Source: CALHVX01 sp964640725
GTDB taxonomy: Bacteria; Pseudomonadota; Gammaproteobacteria; Pseudomonadales; Azotimanducaceae
Assembly (NCBI GenBank): GCA_964640725.1
Contig: CAZXIJ010000015.1
Span: forward strand, 1 to 64,000
DNA: 64,000 nt
Direction: 5' to 3'
Position 1 is the stretch's first letter. Every line of letters begins with the position of its first letter. The translations under genes and the position numbers were made by a program. A model generated the notes under the pieces. That model saw only the letters and a program-made list of their open reading frames with translations, made no database searches and had not been told where the DNA came from. Positions 25,200 to 35,500 of this stretch are shown one piece after another.

Positions 25200-27424
25200 T
25201 CAGGGCACAGGCAGCGCGTAGGCCCGCAGATGATCGCCGGGCGGCGCCATGCCGCTCCAGTGACCGCCCGCAGCAACGACAACGATCTGCTGTCCGCCTG
25301 CGGTCTGGAACGTCATGGGGACCGCGTTGGCTGCCGTGGGCAGCGCCGTGCGCCACAGCTCCTGGCCGGTGTCCCGGTCCAGAGCTCGAAAGTAGTAGTC
25401 CAGATTGCCGCCGGTAAACACCAGCCCGCCGGCAGTCAGCAGCGGGCCACCGATCCCCGGCACGCCTTTGATCCACCAGAACGGAAACGGCGCCATGTTC
25501 CGGGTGGTGCCGAGCGGCACGCTCCACAGGATTTTGCCGGCCACCAGGTCCACGGCATCGAGGGTGGCCCAGGGCGGCTCGGTGCAGGGCACGCCCAGGG
25601 GCGATACCAGCCAGCGGGTCTGCGAGCAGTACGGCGTGCCGAGCTGCGCGCCGGACCCGGAGGCGTCGCAGTCCTTGCGCGGCGTCAGCTTCAGGTAGGA
25701 CGGCACGCGATTGGTCATGACGACCATCACCCCGCTGTCCGGGTCGATGGCCGGGGAGCCCCAGTTGTTGCCGCCGCTGTTGCCAGGAAAAAACACCGAG
25801 CCCTCCACCGTGGGCGGCGTAAACAGCCCGAGGTTGTGCAGCGCCTCGATGCTCTTGCGACACTGGCCCCGGTCCCAGGGCGTCAGGCCCCAGGCATCGT
25901 CCGGCGACAGCGGCGCGTTGTTGAGGACGGGCACATGAGTCGGGAACGGCTGCGTTGGCGACAGCTGCTCTCCGGCGACGGCACCGTCCTGCGGCACCGG
26001 CCGCTCCTGCACGGGCCAGACCGGCTCGCCGCTGTCCCGATGCAGGACGAAGGTATGGCCCATCTTTGTGAGCTGCACGACCACCGGCACTCGCTGGCCC
26101 GCGAGAGGCAGCTCCACGAGCGTTGGTTGCGATGGCACATCGTAGTCCCAGATGTCGTGGTGCACGGTCTGGAAGTTCCAGGCGACGCTGCCATCGGCAG
26201 CGTTCAACGCGATGACCGAGCTGGAAAACTCGTCCAGGCCATCGCGGTGGCCGCCGTAGTAGTCTGGCGACGTGTTGCCCGTCGGCACAAACACCAGCTC
26301 TCGGTCTGCGTCGACCGAGATCACCGACCAGACATTGGTGGTGCCGCTGCGAAAGGTGCCGTCGTCGTTGAGGGCCGCCTGCCCCTTCGGTACCGGGTTA
26401 AAGGCCCAGCGCAAGGCGCCGGTGCGTACATCGTAAGCCCGCACGACACCGCTGGGCACATCGACGCGCACGTTGTCGAGCACCATGCTGCCGGTGATCA
26501 CCAGATCCCCCAGAATCGCCGGCGGCGACGTGATGGAGTACTCAAAGGACTGATGGTCTGACAGGCCGGCGGTCACATCCACGCTGCCCTGCTCGCCAAA
26601 GTCTGCGCAGCGCTCCCCCGTGGCGGCGTCAAGGGCAATCAACCGGGCATCCAGCGTGCCGACGAAAACTCTCGCCGCACACCGCTGCGCTTCTGCGCCA
26701 GCGTCCTTCGGGACGGGATCGCGCCAGTAGCTGACTCCGCGGCAGTTGGGGAGAACATCGGCGTTGGGATCAACCTTCGGATCGAAGTGCCAGCGTTCCT
26801 GACCGGTTTGCGCGTCGAGCGCGAACACCTTGTTGAACGGCGAGCAGTAGTAGAGCAGACCATCGACCACGATGGGCGTTGCCTGGAAGGAACTGGAGGT
26901 TTGCGGGCCGCCATGGTCGCCGTCGCCGCGCCGGCCTTGCCGCACATCGCCGCTCCGGTGCTCCCAGAGCAGTTCCAGGTCACCGACGTTATCGCGGTTG
27001 ATCTGCTGCGCCGGCGAGAAATGCGTGCCGCCCGGCGTGCGGCCCCAGGCCGGCCAGTCGATCGCCTGGACCGCAGGCGCCGCATCTGCGGCCAGGGCAG
27101 GCGCCGCATCTGCGGCCANNNNNNNNNNNNNNNNNNNNNNNNNNNNNNNNNNNNNNNNNNNNNNNNNNNNNNNNNNNNNNNNNNNNNNNNNNNNNNNNNN
27201 NNNNNNNNNNNNNNNNNNGCAGGCGCCGCATCTGCGGCCAGGGCAGGCGCCGCATCTGCGGCCAAGGCAGGCGGACTCAGAATCAGAATCGAAGACAGGC
27301 AGACAGGAACAGCCCGCCGCAGCAAGGTAGCCGCTGCCGCGAGTGCTGCCCTGTTCCCGATCACGGTCCCGGTCAGGACCGTGCCAAGCCCCCAGGCCAG
27401 GCGCTGCGTGCATAAGCGCATCAT
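25200..27424 (-). CDS. PQQ-dependent dehydrogenase (glucose-dehydrogenase-like), interrupted by a scaffold gap
   Basis: Periplasmic quinoprotein beta-propeller. It resembles the catalytic part of membrane glucose dehydrogenases (DWPAWGRTPGGTHFSPAQQI, W-motif blades, GDLVITGSMVLDN, PTGNTSPDYYGG, HDIWDYDVPSQPTLV, PGNSGGNNWGSPA, WSGMAPPGDHLRAYALP). From ATG 27424, preceded by a GAGGGGG purine run, comes a signal peptide and then an octapeptide repeat (LAADAAPA) interrupted by 100 Ns at 27119-27218. The reading frames on the two sides differ by one as assembled, but they join if the true gap is 2 plus a multiple of 24 bases. The enzyme would pass electrons to quinone or cytochrome; substrate unknown. 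Confidence 0.88.
27063..27275. repeat. 24-bp in-frame tandem repeat flanking an assembly gap
   Basis: The unit GCAGGCGCCGCATCTGCGGCC plus AGG/AAG is present at least twice on each side of the N run (27119-27218). On the minus strand it encodes repeats of LAADAAPA just after the signal peptide of the PQQ dehydrogenase. The left copy stops two bases short of a full unit, so the missing sequence should be two bases plus a whole number of units. Confidence 0.85.
27119..27218. other. Assembly gap (100 N) inside the PQQ dehydrogenase gene
   Basis: Exactly 100 N, the convention for a gap of unknown size, inside a 24-bp tandem repeat. It is presumably a repeat collapse rather than biological sequence. 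Confidence 0.98.
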
Positions 27425-27569
27425 CCGATTCCCCCTCTCGTCCCTGGCCGGCATGGTACCGACGGCAAGGGGCGGCGAACAGCGGTGGCGGTTCGCGACC
27501 CGCTGCCCGCAGATCGCAGGCAGAGAGCGGTTTCGCTAAGGTGTTGGCAGACCCAGCTTGAGCATCGCC

Positions 27570-28118
27570 ATGCGCTACCCGTCTCCCCCTCGTCGCTCGT
27601 TCCGTCAAAGCTGCGCCCGCTTGGCCCGGTGTGCGGTGCTCGGGGCCTCGCTGTCACTGTTGCTGGCCTGTGACCGGACGCCCGGGAGTGGCACCGCGCC
27701 GGGGGACAGCGCCGCGACCCCGTTCGTGACCGATCTGCCCATGCACGACCTGATGGCCCACGTCCTCGACCCGGCCGCCGACATCATCTGGGGCTCGTCG
27801 GGCGAAATCGTGACGGCAGCCGGCACGGAAAGCCTCGTTCCGACCGATGAAGACGGCTGGCACCAGGTTGAGTTCGGGGCCGCTACGCTCATAGAGGCCG
27901 CGAATCTGCTGATGCTTCCGGGCCGGGCACCGGATACGAAAGACTGGCAGGAATTTGCGCTCGGGCTGGCGACCATGGGCCAGCGAGCAATGGCTGCGGC
28001 AGAGGCTCAGGACGGCGATGCGCTGTTCGCCGCTGGCGCAGATCTGTATCAGGTCTGCCTCGCCTGTCACCAGCAGTATGACCGCGAGATCGAAGATGCC
28101 CCCGCGGCGGTGCAGTGA
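27570..28118 (+). CDS. Lipoprotein with C-terminal CxxCH heme motif, 182 aa
   Basis: The signal sequence ends in the lipobox LLAC (Cys34). A helical domain follows, and a single c-type heme attachment site CLACH (163-167) lies near the C-terminus, an arrangement like cytochrome c'. TTG 27558 is the alternative start. The gene is divergent from the PQQ dehydrogenase and overlaps the next gene by GTGA. It is probably a periplasmic membrane-anchored electron carrier, a plausible but untested partner of that dehydrogenase. Confidence 0.8.
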   Translation: MRYPSPPRRSFRQSCARLARCAVLGASLSLLLACDRTPGSGTAPGDSAATPFVTDLPMHDLMAHVLDPAADIIWGSSGEIVTAAGTESLVPTDEDGWHQVEFGAATLIEAANLLMLPGRAPDTKDWQEFALGLATMGQRAMAAAEAQDGDALFAAGADLYQVCLACHQQYDREIEDAPAAVQ

Positions 28119-28720
28119 CCGCCGAGCAGCCACCCAGCGTCCGTGCCCTGGCGCTGGCTGCCGGGATTGCCGCAGGCGTGCTGCTGGTCGCCGTGCTGCC
28201 TGCGGAGTACGGGCTGGATCCCACCGGTCTCGGACAGCGCCTCGGCCTGCTCGCGCTCGGCGCGCCGCCCGCGGACCGGGCGACCGGGCTGCACGACTTC
28301 CTGGAGTCTGCGCCACCGGCAACGCCGGTGCGCCGGGAAAACCTGACCTTTGAGCTGGGGCCCTTTGAGTCCGTTGAGTACAAATACGAGCTGAACACCG
28401 GCGAGGGCCTGCTCTATTCGTGGCACAGCAGCGGCGAGGTGCTCGTCAACTTTCACGGCGAGCGCTCTCCCGCGGCACCTGTGTCAGATCCGGCGAACGG
28501 CTCGCCGGACGGAGCGGCAACCGCCTTCAACAACGGCCGGGCGCGCGCCAATCACGGCGTGTTCGTGGCGCCCTTCGCCGGACGCCACGGCTGGTTTTTT
28601 CAGAACCGCGGCGCCGCGCCGATCACCGTTGCGCTGCAGACCGTCGGCTTCTTCGATCGGGCCATCGACTACCGGGGCGGCTTTCCGTTCGAAAAGGCCG
28701 TTCCAGCGCCGAAGCCCTGA
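28115..28720 (+). CDS. Membrane-anchored protein of unknown function, 201 aa
   Basis: Starts at GTG 28115, overlapping the cytochrome stop (GTGA). One N-terminal transmembrane helix (about 9-28) is followed by a periplasmic domain with NLTFELGPFESVEYKYELNTGEGLLYSWHSSGEVLVNFHGE and HGWFFQNRGAAPITVALQTVGFF. I recall similar proteins described only as transmembrane anchor proteins; no enzymatic motif is seen. Coupling to the cytochrome suggests a shared complex. Confidence 0.7.
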   Translation: MTAEQPPSVRALALAAGIAAGVLLVAVLPAEYGLDPTGLGQRLGLLALGAPPADRATGLHDFLESAPPATPVRRENLTFELGPFESVEYKYELNTGEGLLYSWHSSGEVLVNFHGERSPAAPVSDPANGSPDGAATAFNNGRARANHGVFVAPFAGRHGWFFQNRGAAPITVALQTVGFFDRAIDYRGGFPFEKAVPAPKP

Positions 28721-28740
28721 GCCGCGCCGCTGGCCTCTGG

Positions 28741-28746
28741 TACAAT
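28741..28746 (+). promoter_or_regulatory. Candidate -10 box for the thiolase-isocitrate dehydrogenase pair
   Basis: TACAAT, 27 bases before the thiolase ATG at 28774, in the short gap after the previous gene. The -35 region at the expected distance (TGAGCC) is weak. Confidence 0.4.
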
Positions 28747-28773
28747 TGCGATCGAATACAACAGGGATCCGCT

Positions 28774-29967
28774 ATGGCCGCAGCCGCAACTGAAGTCGTC
28801 ATTGTCGACGCCGCCCGGACCGCCGTTGGGCGCCGCAAAGGTGCCCTGGGCTGGGTGCACCCCACCGACACGCTGGGCCAGGTCATGGCCGGCCTGATCT
28901 CCCGCAACGGGCTGAGCAGCGAGCAGGTCGAACAGGTTGTGGGCGGCTGCATCAACAAGCTCGGCGCGCAAGGCATGAACGTGACCCGCACCGCCTGGCT
29001 GGCGCACGGCGGCGCTGAGGGCACCCCCTGTATCACCATCGACTCCCAGTGCGGCTCCAGCCAGCAGGCGACGGGCCTCGCCTACTCCATCATCAAGTCC
29101 GGCGTCGCCGACACCGTCATGGCCTGCGGGGTCGAGAACATGACCCGGCTGGCCATCGGCGCCGACGCCATGGGCCTGAAGCCGGAATACGGCAAGCCTG
29201 TCAGCCGCAGCTACTTCCAGCACTACGAGTTCACCAGCCAGTTCGAAGGCGCTGAGCGCATGGCGGAGAAGTACCAGATCACGCGCTCGGATGCCGACGC
29301 CTTTGGCCTGGAGTCCCAACGTCGGGCGGCGCAGGCGCAGGCGGCCGGGCACTTCGAAGACCAGATCATTCCGCTCACCGTGCCGGTTTTTGACGACCAG
29401 GGCGAACGTACCGACGACAGCCAGGTCTTCAGCCAGGACGAAGTCCTGCGGGACACCAGCCTCGAAGCGCTGGCCGGGCTGAAGCCCGTTGCCCGGGAAG
29501 ACGGCATCCACACGGCCGGCACGTCATCGCAAATCGCCGACGGCGCCGCTGCCGTGCTTCTCATGAGCGCCGACAAGGCTGCCGAGCTGGGACTGACACC
29601 GCTGGCGCGCATGGTGGACACCGCGCTGGTTGGCTGTGACCCGGTACTGATGCTGGAAGGGCCGATTCCGGCGACAAAAAAGCTGCTCAGCGACAACGAT
29701 CTGAAGATCGACGACATCGACGTCTTCGAGGTCAACGAGGCCTTTGCCTCCGTCGTGCTGTCCTGGGCCAAGACGGTCGGCGCTGACCCCCAGCGGGTCA
29801 ATCCCAACGGCGGCGCTATCGCCCTCGGGCACCCCCTGGGCGCCACCGGTTGTTTCCTGATCACCAAAGCTGTTCACGAACTGAAACGCACCGGCGGCCG
29901 TTACGGGCTCGTGAGCATGTGCTGCGGCGGCGGGCTCGGCACCGGCACCCTGGTCGAACGGATCTAA
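28774..29967 (+). CDS. Acetyl-CoA C-acyltransferase (thiolase), 397 aa
   Basis: Thiolase-fold enzyme that cleaves or forms beta-ketoacyl-CoA. Active-site Cys93 lies in SQCGSSQQA; the His loop is GHPLGATG and the second Cys is in MCCGGGLGTG; VFEVNEAFA is the Asn/Glu box. ATG 28774 gives a full-length enzyme; the frame open upstream is the shadow of the preceding gene. The isocitrate dehydrogenase gene follows after 11 bases, so the two are probably cotranscribed. The long GGxENMTRLAIGADAMG region is typical of fatty-acid/steroid thiolases. Confidence 0.94.
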   Translation: MAAAATEVVIVDAARTAVGRRKGALGWVHPTDTLGQVMAGLISRNGLSSEQVEQVVGGCINKLGAQGMNVTRTAWLAHGGAEGTPCITIDSQCGSSQQATGLAYSIIKSGVADTVMACGVENMTRLAIGADAMGLKPEYGKPVSRSYFQHYEFTSQFEGAERMAEKYQITRSDADAFGLESQRRAAQAQAAGHFEDQIIPLTVPVFDDQGERTDDSQVFSQDEVLRDTSLEALAGLKPVAREDGIHTAGTSSQIADGAAAVLLMSADKAAELGLTPLARMVDTALVGCDPVLMLEGPIPATKKLLSDNDLKIDDIDVFEVNEAFASVVLSWAKTVGADPQRVNPNGGAIALGHPLGATGCFLITKAVHELKRTGGRYGLVSMCCGGGLGTGTLVERI

Positions 29968-29978
29968 CAGGACACATC

Positions 29979-30884
29979 ATGAGCAGCAGGGAAGAACGCA
30001 CCGCAGTCCTGATTCCTGGCGACGGGATCGGCCCGGAGATCACCGAGGCGGTGCTGCGCGTATTTGAAGCCGCAGANNNNNNNNNNNNNNNNNNNNNNNN
30101 NNNNNNNNNNNNNNNNNNNNNNNNNNNNNNNNNNNNNNNNNNNNNNNNNNNNNNNNNNNNNNNNNNNNNNNNNNNNCGCTACGACGACGTCGACCTGATC
30201 ATTATTCGCGAGAACACCGAAGGCCTGTACTCGGGGGTCGAAAACGAAGTCACGCCGGGCGTGGTGATGAGCATGAAAGTCGCTACCGAAGAAGGCTGCG
30301 AGCGGATCGCCCACTGGGCATCGCGCTACGCCACCCAGAAACGGCGCAAGCGCATCACGGTGTTCCACAAGGCGAACATCATGAAAATGACCGACGGCAT
30401 GTTTCTGCGCAAGGCCGAAGAGGTGCATCAAACGGAGTACCCGAACATTGAGTTCGAGAGCGTCATCATCGACGCGGGCTGCATGCGGCTGGTTCAGGAC
30501 CCCACGCAGTTTGACATCCTGCTGCTGGAAAACCTGTACGGCGATGTCGTGTCCGATTTGTGTGCCGGGCTGGTCGGCGGCCTGGGGGTCATCCCGGGGG
30601 CCAACTACGGCGAGAACGAAGCCATCTTCGAGGCCGTGCACGGTTCGGCGCCGGACATCGCCAACCAGAACAAGGCCAACCCGCTGGCCCTGCTCATGTC
30701 CGGCGTGATGATGCTCAACCACATCGCCGAAACCGAAGGCCGAAAGCGCTGCGGCGAAGCGGCAGCTCGGATCAAGAAGGCCTACAACGCTGCCCTTGAA
30801 GCCGGCCAAACCACCGCAGATATTGGCGGTCGCCTGAGCACCAGCGAATTCACAGACGCGCTGATCGCTGCCATCGACAGCTGA
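29979..30884 (+). CDS. NAD-dependent isocitrate dehydrogenase (beta-decarboxylating family), interrupted by a gap
   Basis: N-terminus AVLIPGDGIGPEITEAVLRVFEAA and, after 100 N, DLIIIRENTEGLYSGVENEV, KANIMKMTDGMF, DPTQFDILLLENLYGDVVSDLCAGLVGGLGVIPGANYG, and EAVHGSAPDIANQNKANP define the isocitrate/homoisocitrate/isopropylmalate dehydrogenase family. The closest resemblance is to the ~335-residue NAD-type isocitrate dehydrogenase. The gap removes the conserved substrate segment (S.NV.LRK...RP), so about 65-70 residues seem missing against 33 represented by N. TCA-cycle role likely. Confidence 0.88.
   Translation: MSSREERTAVLIPGDGIGPEITEAVLRVFEAAXXXXXXXXXXXXXXXXXXXXXXXXXXXXXXXXXXRYDDVDLIIIRENTEGLYSGVENEVTPGVVMSMKVATEEGCERIAHWASRYATQKRRKRITVFHKANIMKMTDGMFLRKAEEVHQTEYPNIEFESVIIDAGCMRLVQDPTQFDILLLENLYGDVVSDLCAGLVGGLGVIPGANYGENEAIFEAVHGSAPDIANQNKANPLALLMSGVMMLNHIAETEGRKRCGEAAARIKKAYNAALEAGQTTADIGGRLSTSEFTDALIAAIDS
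30077..30176. other. Assembly gap (100 N) inside the isocitrate dehydrogenase gene
   Basis: Exactly 100 N with no visible repeat in its flanks. Comparison with the usual family length suggests the true missing segment is nearer 200 bases. Confidence 0.97.
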
Positions 30885-30896
30885 GCGCCGGCCGGC

Positions 30897-32459
30897 TCAG
30901 TAGCCGGCAGCGTGCCCTTCCTTCCGGTGGTCGGAACCGCCTATGTAGCCGTGCTCGGTGTTGACGATGAGCTGCGCGCCGCCGAACTTCCAGTACTGGC
31001 TGGTGCTGCGCACCCGATGGCCACGGGCCGCGAGCCCGGCGGCGACCTGCGGGTCGAAGCCCTGCTCCAGGGTCACGCTGTAGTCCGGCTCCACCAGCCA
31101 TCGCGGCGCGTCGGAGGCCGCCTGCGGGTTCTGATCGTGATCCACGACGCGATGAACCATCTGCACATGCCCCTGATGCTGCATGTGACCGCCCATCACG
31201 CCAAAGGCCATGAGCGCGCCGTCTGCCTTCGAGACAAAGCCCGGGATGATGGTATGGAACGGCCGCTTGCCGGAACCAACCTGGTTCGGGTGCCCCGCTT
31301 CCAGGCTAAAGCCCGCCCCACGATTCTGCAGTGCAATGCCCGTACCTGGCACAACGACCCCGGACCCGAAGCCGAGGTAATTGGATTGGATGTACGACAC
31401 CATCATGCCGCTGCGATCTGCCGTGCACAGGTAAACGGTGTCGTGGGACAGCGGCAGCGCTTTGGGTGGCAGGGCGCTGGCACGCTCGCCGATCGCCGCG
31501 GCACAGGCAGCCAGCGTGCCGGGCTCGAGCAGCGCTGCCGGTGTCACGGTCATGGCCCGAGGGTCCGCGAAGTGATCGAAGGCCGCGCGAATGGCAATCT
31601 TCATGGCCTCGATCTGATGGTGGGCGGCCCGTTCGCTGTCGAGCGGTTCCGGCGGCAGATGCCGCAGAATCCCCAGCGCGATCTGCGCAGCAAGACCCTG
31701 GCCGTTGGGCGGGATCTCGTGCAGCACCACATCCCGGTAGGGCTGGGCCACCGGCTGGACCCAGTCGGCCTGGTGTGCCGCCAGATCGTCCGCCGTCAGG
31801 GCGCCCCCGCCTGCGGCGGCGGCGGTGGCGATCCGCTGCGCCAGCGAGCCTCGGTAAAAACTGTCGGCGCCCTGCTCCGCGATCGTGCGCAGCGATGCCG
31901 CAAGATCGGGCCGGCGAAAGCGAGTCCCGGGGCCGGGCGCCGGCAGGAAGTGCTCTGCGAAGCCAGGTTGAGCGTCCAGCGTCCGGGCTGCCGCGCTCCA
32001 GAAGAATGCCGTTTCCGGCCCCACCAGAAAGCCGTCATGGGCCAGGCGCACCGCGTCAGCAAACAGGTCCGCAAACGGCAACCGGCCGAATCGGTTCGAC
32101 AGGGCCTCCCAGGCACTGACCGCGCCGGGTACGGTCACCGCGTCCCAACCGAGCAGCGGCATCTGGTCCTGGCCCGCAAAACGCGCTGGCGTCCAGGCCG
32201 CCGGCGCTCGGCCCGAGGCGTTCAGGCCATGGAGTGCCGCGCCGTCCCACACCATCGCGAAGGCGTCGCTGCCCACCCCGTTGTTGTTGGGCTCCACGAC
32301 GGTCAGGGCAATCGCCGCAGCCAGCGCTGCATCGACGGCATTGCCACCGGCGCGCATCGCCGCGATCCCGGCCTGGGTAGCCAGCGGCTGAGAGGTGGCA
32401 ACGAGATTGTCCGCACAGACCGGCGAACGCCTTGACGGGTAGGGTTGCTCGAAGTTCAT
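30897..32459 (-). CDS. Gamma-glutamyltransferase family protein, cytoplasmic type, 520 aa
   Basis: Ntn-hydrolase that processes itself into two chains. The nucleophile should be Thr341 (LSHDTVYL), followed by DRSGMMVSYIQSNYLGFGSGVVVPGTG and, later, GSGKRPFHTIIPGFV. N-terminal ATSQPLATQAGIAAMRAGGNAVDAALAAAIALTVVEPNNNGVGSDAFAMV is typical. There is no signal peptide, unlike periplasmic glutathione-degrading Ggt, so it resembles YwrD-like cytosolic members of uncertain substrate. Starts are divergent from the glutamate dehydrogenase gene by 61 bases; both products touch glutamate metabolism. Confidence 0.92.
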   Translation of the reverse strand: MNFEQPYPSRRSPVCADNLVATSQPLATQAGIAAMRAGGNAVDAALAAAIALTVVEPNNNGVGSDAFAMVWDGAALHGLNASGRAPAAWTPARFAGQDQMPLLGWDAVTVPGAVSAWEALSNRFGRLPFADLFADAVRLAHDGFLVGPETAFFWSAAARTLDAQPGFAEHFLPAPGPGTRFRRPDLAASLRTIAEQGADSFYRGSLAQRIATAAAAGGGALTADDLAAHQADWVQPVAQPYRDVVLHEIPPNGQGLAAQIALGILRHLPPEPLDSERAAHHQIEAMKIAIRAAFDHFADPRAMTVTPAALLEPGTLAACAAAIGERASALPPKALPLSHDTVYLCTADRSGMMVSYIQSNYLGFGSGVVVPGTGIALQNRGAGFSLEAGHPNQVGSGKRPFHTIIPGFVSKADGALMAFGVMGGHMQHQGHVQMVHRVVDHDQNPQAASDAPRWLVEPDYSVTLEQGFDPQVAAGLAARGHRVRSTSQYWKFGGAQLIVNTEHGYIGGSDHRKEGHAAGY

Positions 32460-32488
32460 TAATTGCTAGATCCTTCGCAGAAGGGCTC

Positions 32489-32494
32489 TAGAAT
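32489..32494 (+). promoter_or_regulatory. Candidate -10 box for the NAD-glutamate dehydrogenase gene
   Basis: TAGAAT in the divergent 61-base interval, 26 bases ahead of ATG 32521. No convincing -35 at 16-18 bases. Confidence 0.35.
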
Positions 32495-32520
32495 ACGCCC
32501 GTCCACCCTTGAGCCACAGC

Positions 32521-35500
32521 ATGTCCTCACAGGATTACGGTGCCGCCATCGCGGCCCAATTGATCAAGGGCAGCGTTGCTGCCGAACAGTCCCTGCTGCT
32601 GGCTTTCGCCCAGGAGTTCTGGCGCGGGGTGCAAAAGGAAGACCTCGAGGGCCGGACCCTGGCCGCCGATGTCGGCCTGACCCAGGATGCCTTCGATGCC
32701 TTCACGCGGTTCCAGCCGGAGGCGCCCCAGATCGAGTGGTTGCCCGGCGCGACGGACGATCAAGCCCTGCTGCGCATTCTGCACCCGGACATGCCGTTCA
32801 TTACCGACTCGGTGCTCATGGCGCTGCAGCGCGCCGATGTAAGCCTGCGCTACCTGCACAATGTCACCCTGGCCTTCGAGCGCGACGAGGCCGGGCGACC
32901 GCATCGGCTGCCAACGAGCGGTCGCGACCACGGTCAGGCGCCAAAGGAAACGCTGATCTATATCGAGCTGCACGCGCTGAGCGAGCCGCGCCGGATGGCG
33001 GTTGCAGACGATCTTGCGGACACCCTGGCCGACGTGCGCGAGGTCGTGGCCGACCACGAGGCCATGCTCGAGCGAGCCCAGGATCTCGCAGCAGAGCTCA
33101 CGCGCCGCGGCGGCGCCGAGACCATGGAGACGGCATCCTTTCTGAACTGGCTGCGGGAAGACCACTTTACCTTCCTGGGCTTTCGAAGCTTCAGCTTTGA
33201 AGGCGGCGCAATCGAGCAAGTACCCGACAGTGCCCTGGGCATGCTGCGCAGCCGCAGGCCGGCGACGCGCCGCGAGCTGTCGGACCTTAAAGACAGCACG
33301 CGGGACTTCCTGTTGGAACCGACGCCGGTCAGTTTCTCGAAGGCCGGCACGCCGTCCCGCGTGCATCGGCCAACCTATCCGGACTACATCGGCATCAAGC
33401 GCTTCGACGCCAGCGGCCGGGTGATTGGCGAGGACGGCTTCCTCGGGCTCTACACCTCCCCCGTCTACCGCATGGACCCTGCAACGATTCCCGTGGTGCG
33501 CCGCAAGGTGTCATGGGTCATGCAGGAATCCGGCTACCTGATGGGGTCCTACGACGCCAAGGCGCTGCGCCAGGTCCTCAACACCTACCCGCGCGATGAG
33601 CTGCTCCAAACGCCCCGGGAACGCCTGCTCGATACGGCGACCGCGATCGCCCACATCCACGAACGCCGCCTGACCCGGGTGTTCCTCTGGCGCGGGCGCT
33701 ACGGCATGTTTTACAACTGCATGGTCTACATGCCGCGAGACGCGCTGAGCACCCGGGTGCGCATGGGTATCCAGCAGTTGCTGTGCAAACGCCTGGGGGC
33801 TCTGGATGTCGAGTTCGAGCTGTTCTTTTCCGAGAGCGTGCTCGTGCGCTTGCAGTACATCCTTCGGGTCGACCCGGTCGCCAATGTCGACTTCGATCGC
33901 GAAGGGCTGGAAGCAGAAGTCCTGGCCCTCGCCAGCGACTGGCAGGGAGAACTGCGCGCCGTGCTGCAGGCGACTCCGGCCGGGGTGCACCGGCTGGCCT
34001 TTGCTGACGGCTTCGCCTCGGACTATCAGGAACGGTTCAGCCAGCAGGTCGCCAGCTACGATATCGATCAGCTTCTGGCGCTCCGCGACAGCGACGATCT
34101 GCGCGTGCGCTTCTACCGCCCAGAAGCCGAGGGCGAGACGACTGAGGGCGCCCACGAGATTCAGCTGAAACTGTTCCGCCGGGGCGACACGCTGCCGCTG
34201 TCCCGCATCGTACCGATGCTGGAACACTTTGGCCTGGAAGTGCGCTCGGAACACCCCTATCACGTCGACACCGGCGATGAGAGCTACAGCATCCAGGACC
34301 TGAAGGTGGCCAGCGACTCGCCGCTGCCCCTGGAGTCCGTGGGCGATCTGTTCGAGCAGGCCTTCAGCGCCGTTTGGCAAGGCCTGGCGGAGTCTGATGC
34401 CCTGAACTCACTGGTGATCAGCGAACACCTGCACTGGCAGCAGATCGCGCTGCTGCGTTCCTACGCCCGATACATGAAACAGGCGGCCTACGGCTTCGAA
34501 CAGGCCTTTATCGAGCAGACGGTGCTCAAGCACAGCCCGGCCGCGAAGCTGCTGATGGCGCACTTCGAGCACCGGCTCGATCCAAGACAGCAGCTGTCCT
34601 CCCAGGATGACGCGTTCCGCGCCTACCTGAACCAGATCGAGCTGCTCAACGAAGACCAGGTGCTGCGCCGGCTCTATGAGCTCGTGCAGGCCACGGTTCG
34701 CACCAACTACTTCGCCGATCGCCATGACCCCGGGCTGGTCGTGCACAAACTCGCGGCCCGAGAGCTGCCGGAGCTGCCAGAGCCGCGACCGCTGTTCGAG
34801 ATCTATGCCTACAGCCCGGACTTCGAGGGGGTGCACCTGCGCTCCAGCCAGGTGGCCCGGGGCGGCATTCGCTGGTCCGATCGGCAGGAGGACTACCGGA
34901 CCGAGGTGCTTGGGCTGGTTAAGGCACAGATTGTCAAGAACGCCGTGATCGTGCCGAACGGTGCGAAAGGCGGCTTTGTGGCCAAACGCAGCACCGACCC
35001 GGATGCCGGCATCAACGCCTACCGCCGGTTCATTACCGCCGCGCTGTCCATTACCGACAACCTGAAGGACGGACAGATCGTTCCGCCCCAAGGCGTGTAC
35101 CGCCGCGATGACGATGACCCCTACTTTGTGGTGGCCGCCGACAAAGGCACCGCGACCTTCTCCGACACCGCCAACGACATCGCCAAGGAGCACGGCTTCT
35201 GGCTTGGCGACGCTTTCGCGTCTGGCGGCTCCGTCGGCTATGACCACAAAAAGATGGGCATCACTGCGAAGGGCGCCTGGATCTCGGTGCAGCGGCACCT
35301 GAGATCCCTCGGCCTCGACCCGCAGACAGAACCGTTCACAGTCGTCGGCATCGGCGATATGGGCGGCGATGTCTTTGGTAACGGCATGCTCCGCTCGGAA
35401 CAGACCCGGCTGCTGGCAGCGTTCAACCACCTGCACATCTTTGTCGATCCGGATCCGGACCCGGCCAGCTCCTTCGCCGAGCGGCAACGGCTGTTCGCCC

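Noticed and set aside
24579..26561. 660-residue plus-strand frame opposite the SDR and PQQ dehydrogenase
   Set aside because: Spans two well-supported minus-strand genes and has no domain-like sequence.
27063..27275. CRISPR-like short repeats
   Set aside because: Units are directly adjacent with no spacers, and are in frame in a coding region.
30912..32435. 507-residue plus-strand frame opposite gamma-glutamyltransferase
   Set aside because: Antisense shadow; the minus strand has the complete catalytic motif set.
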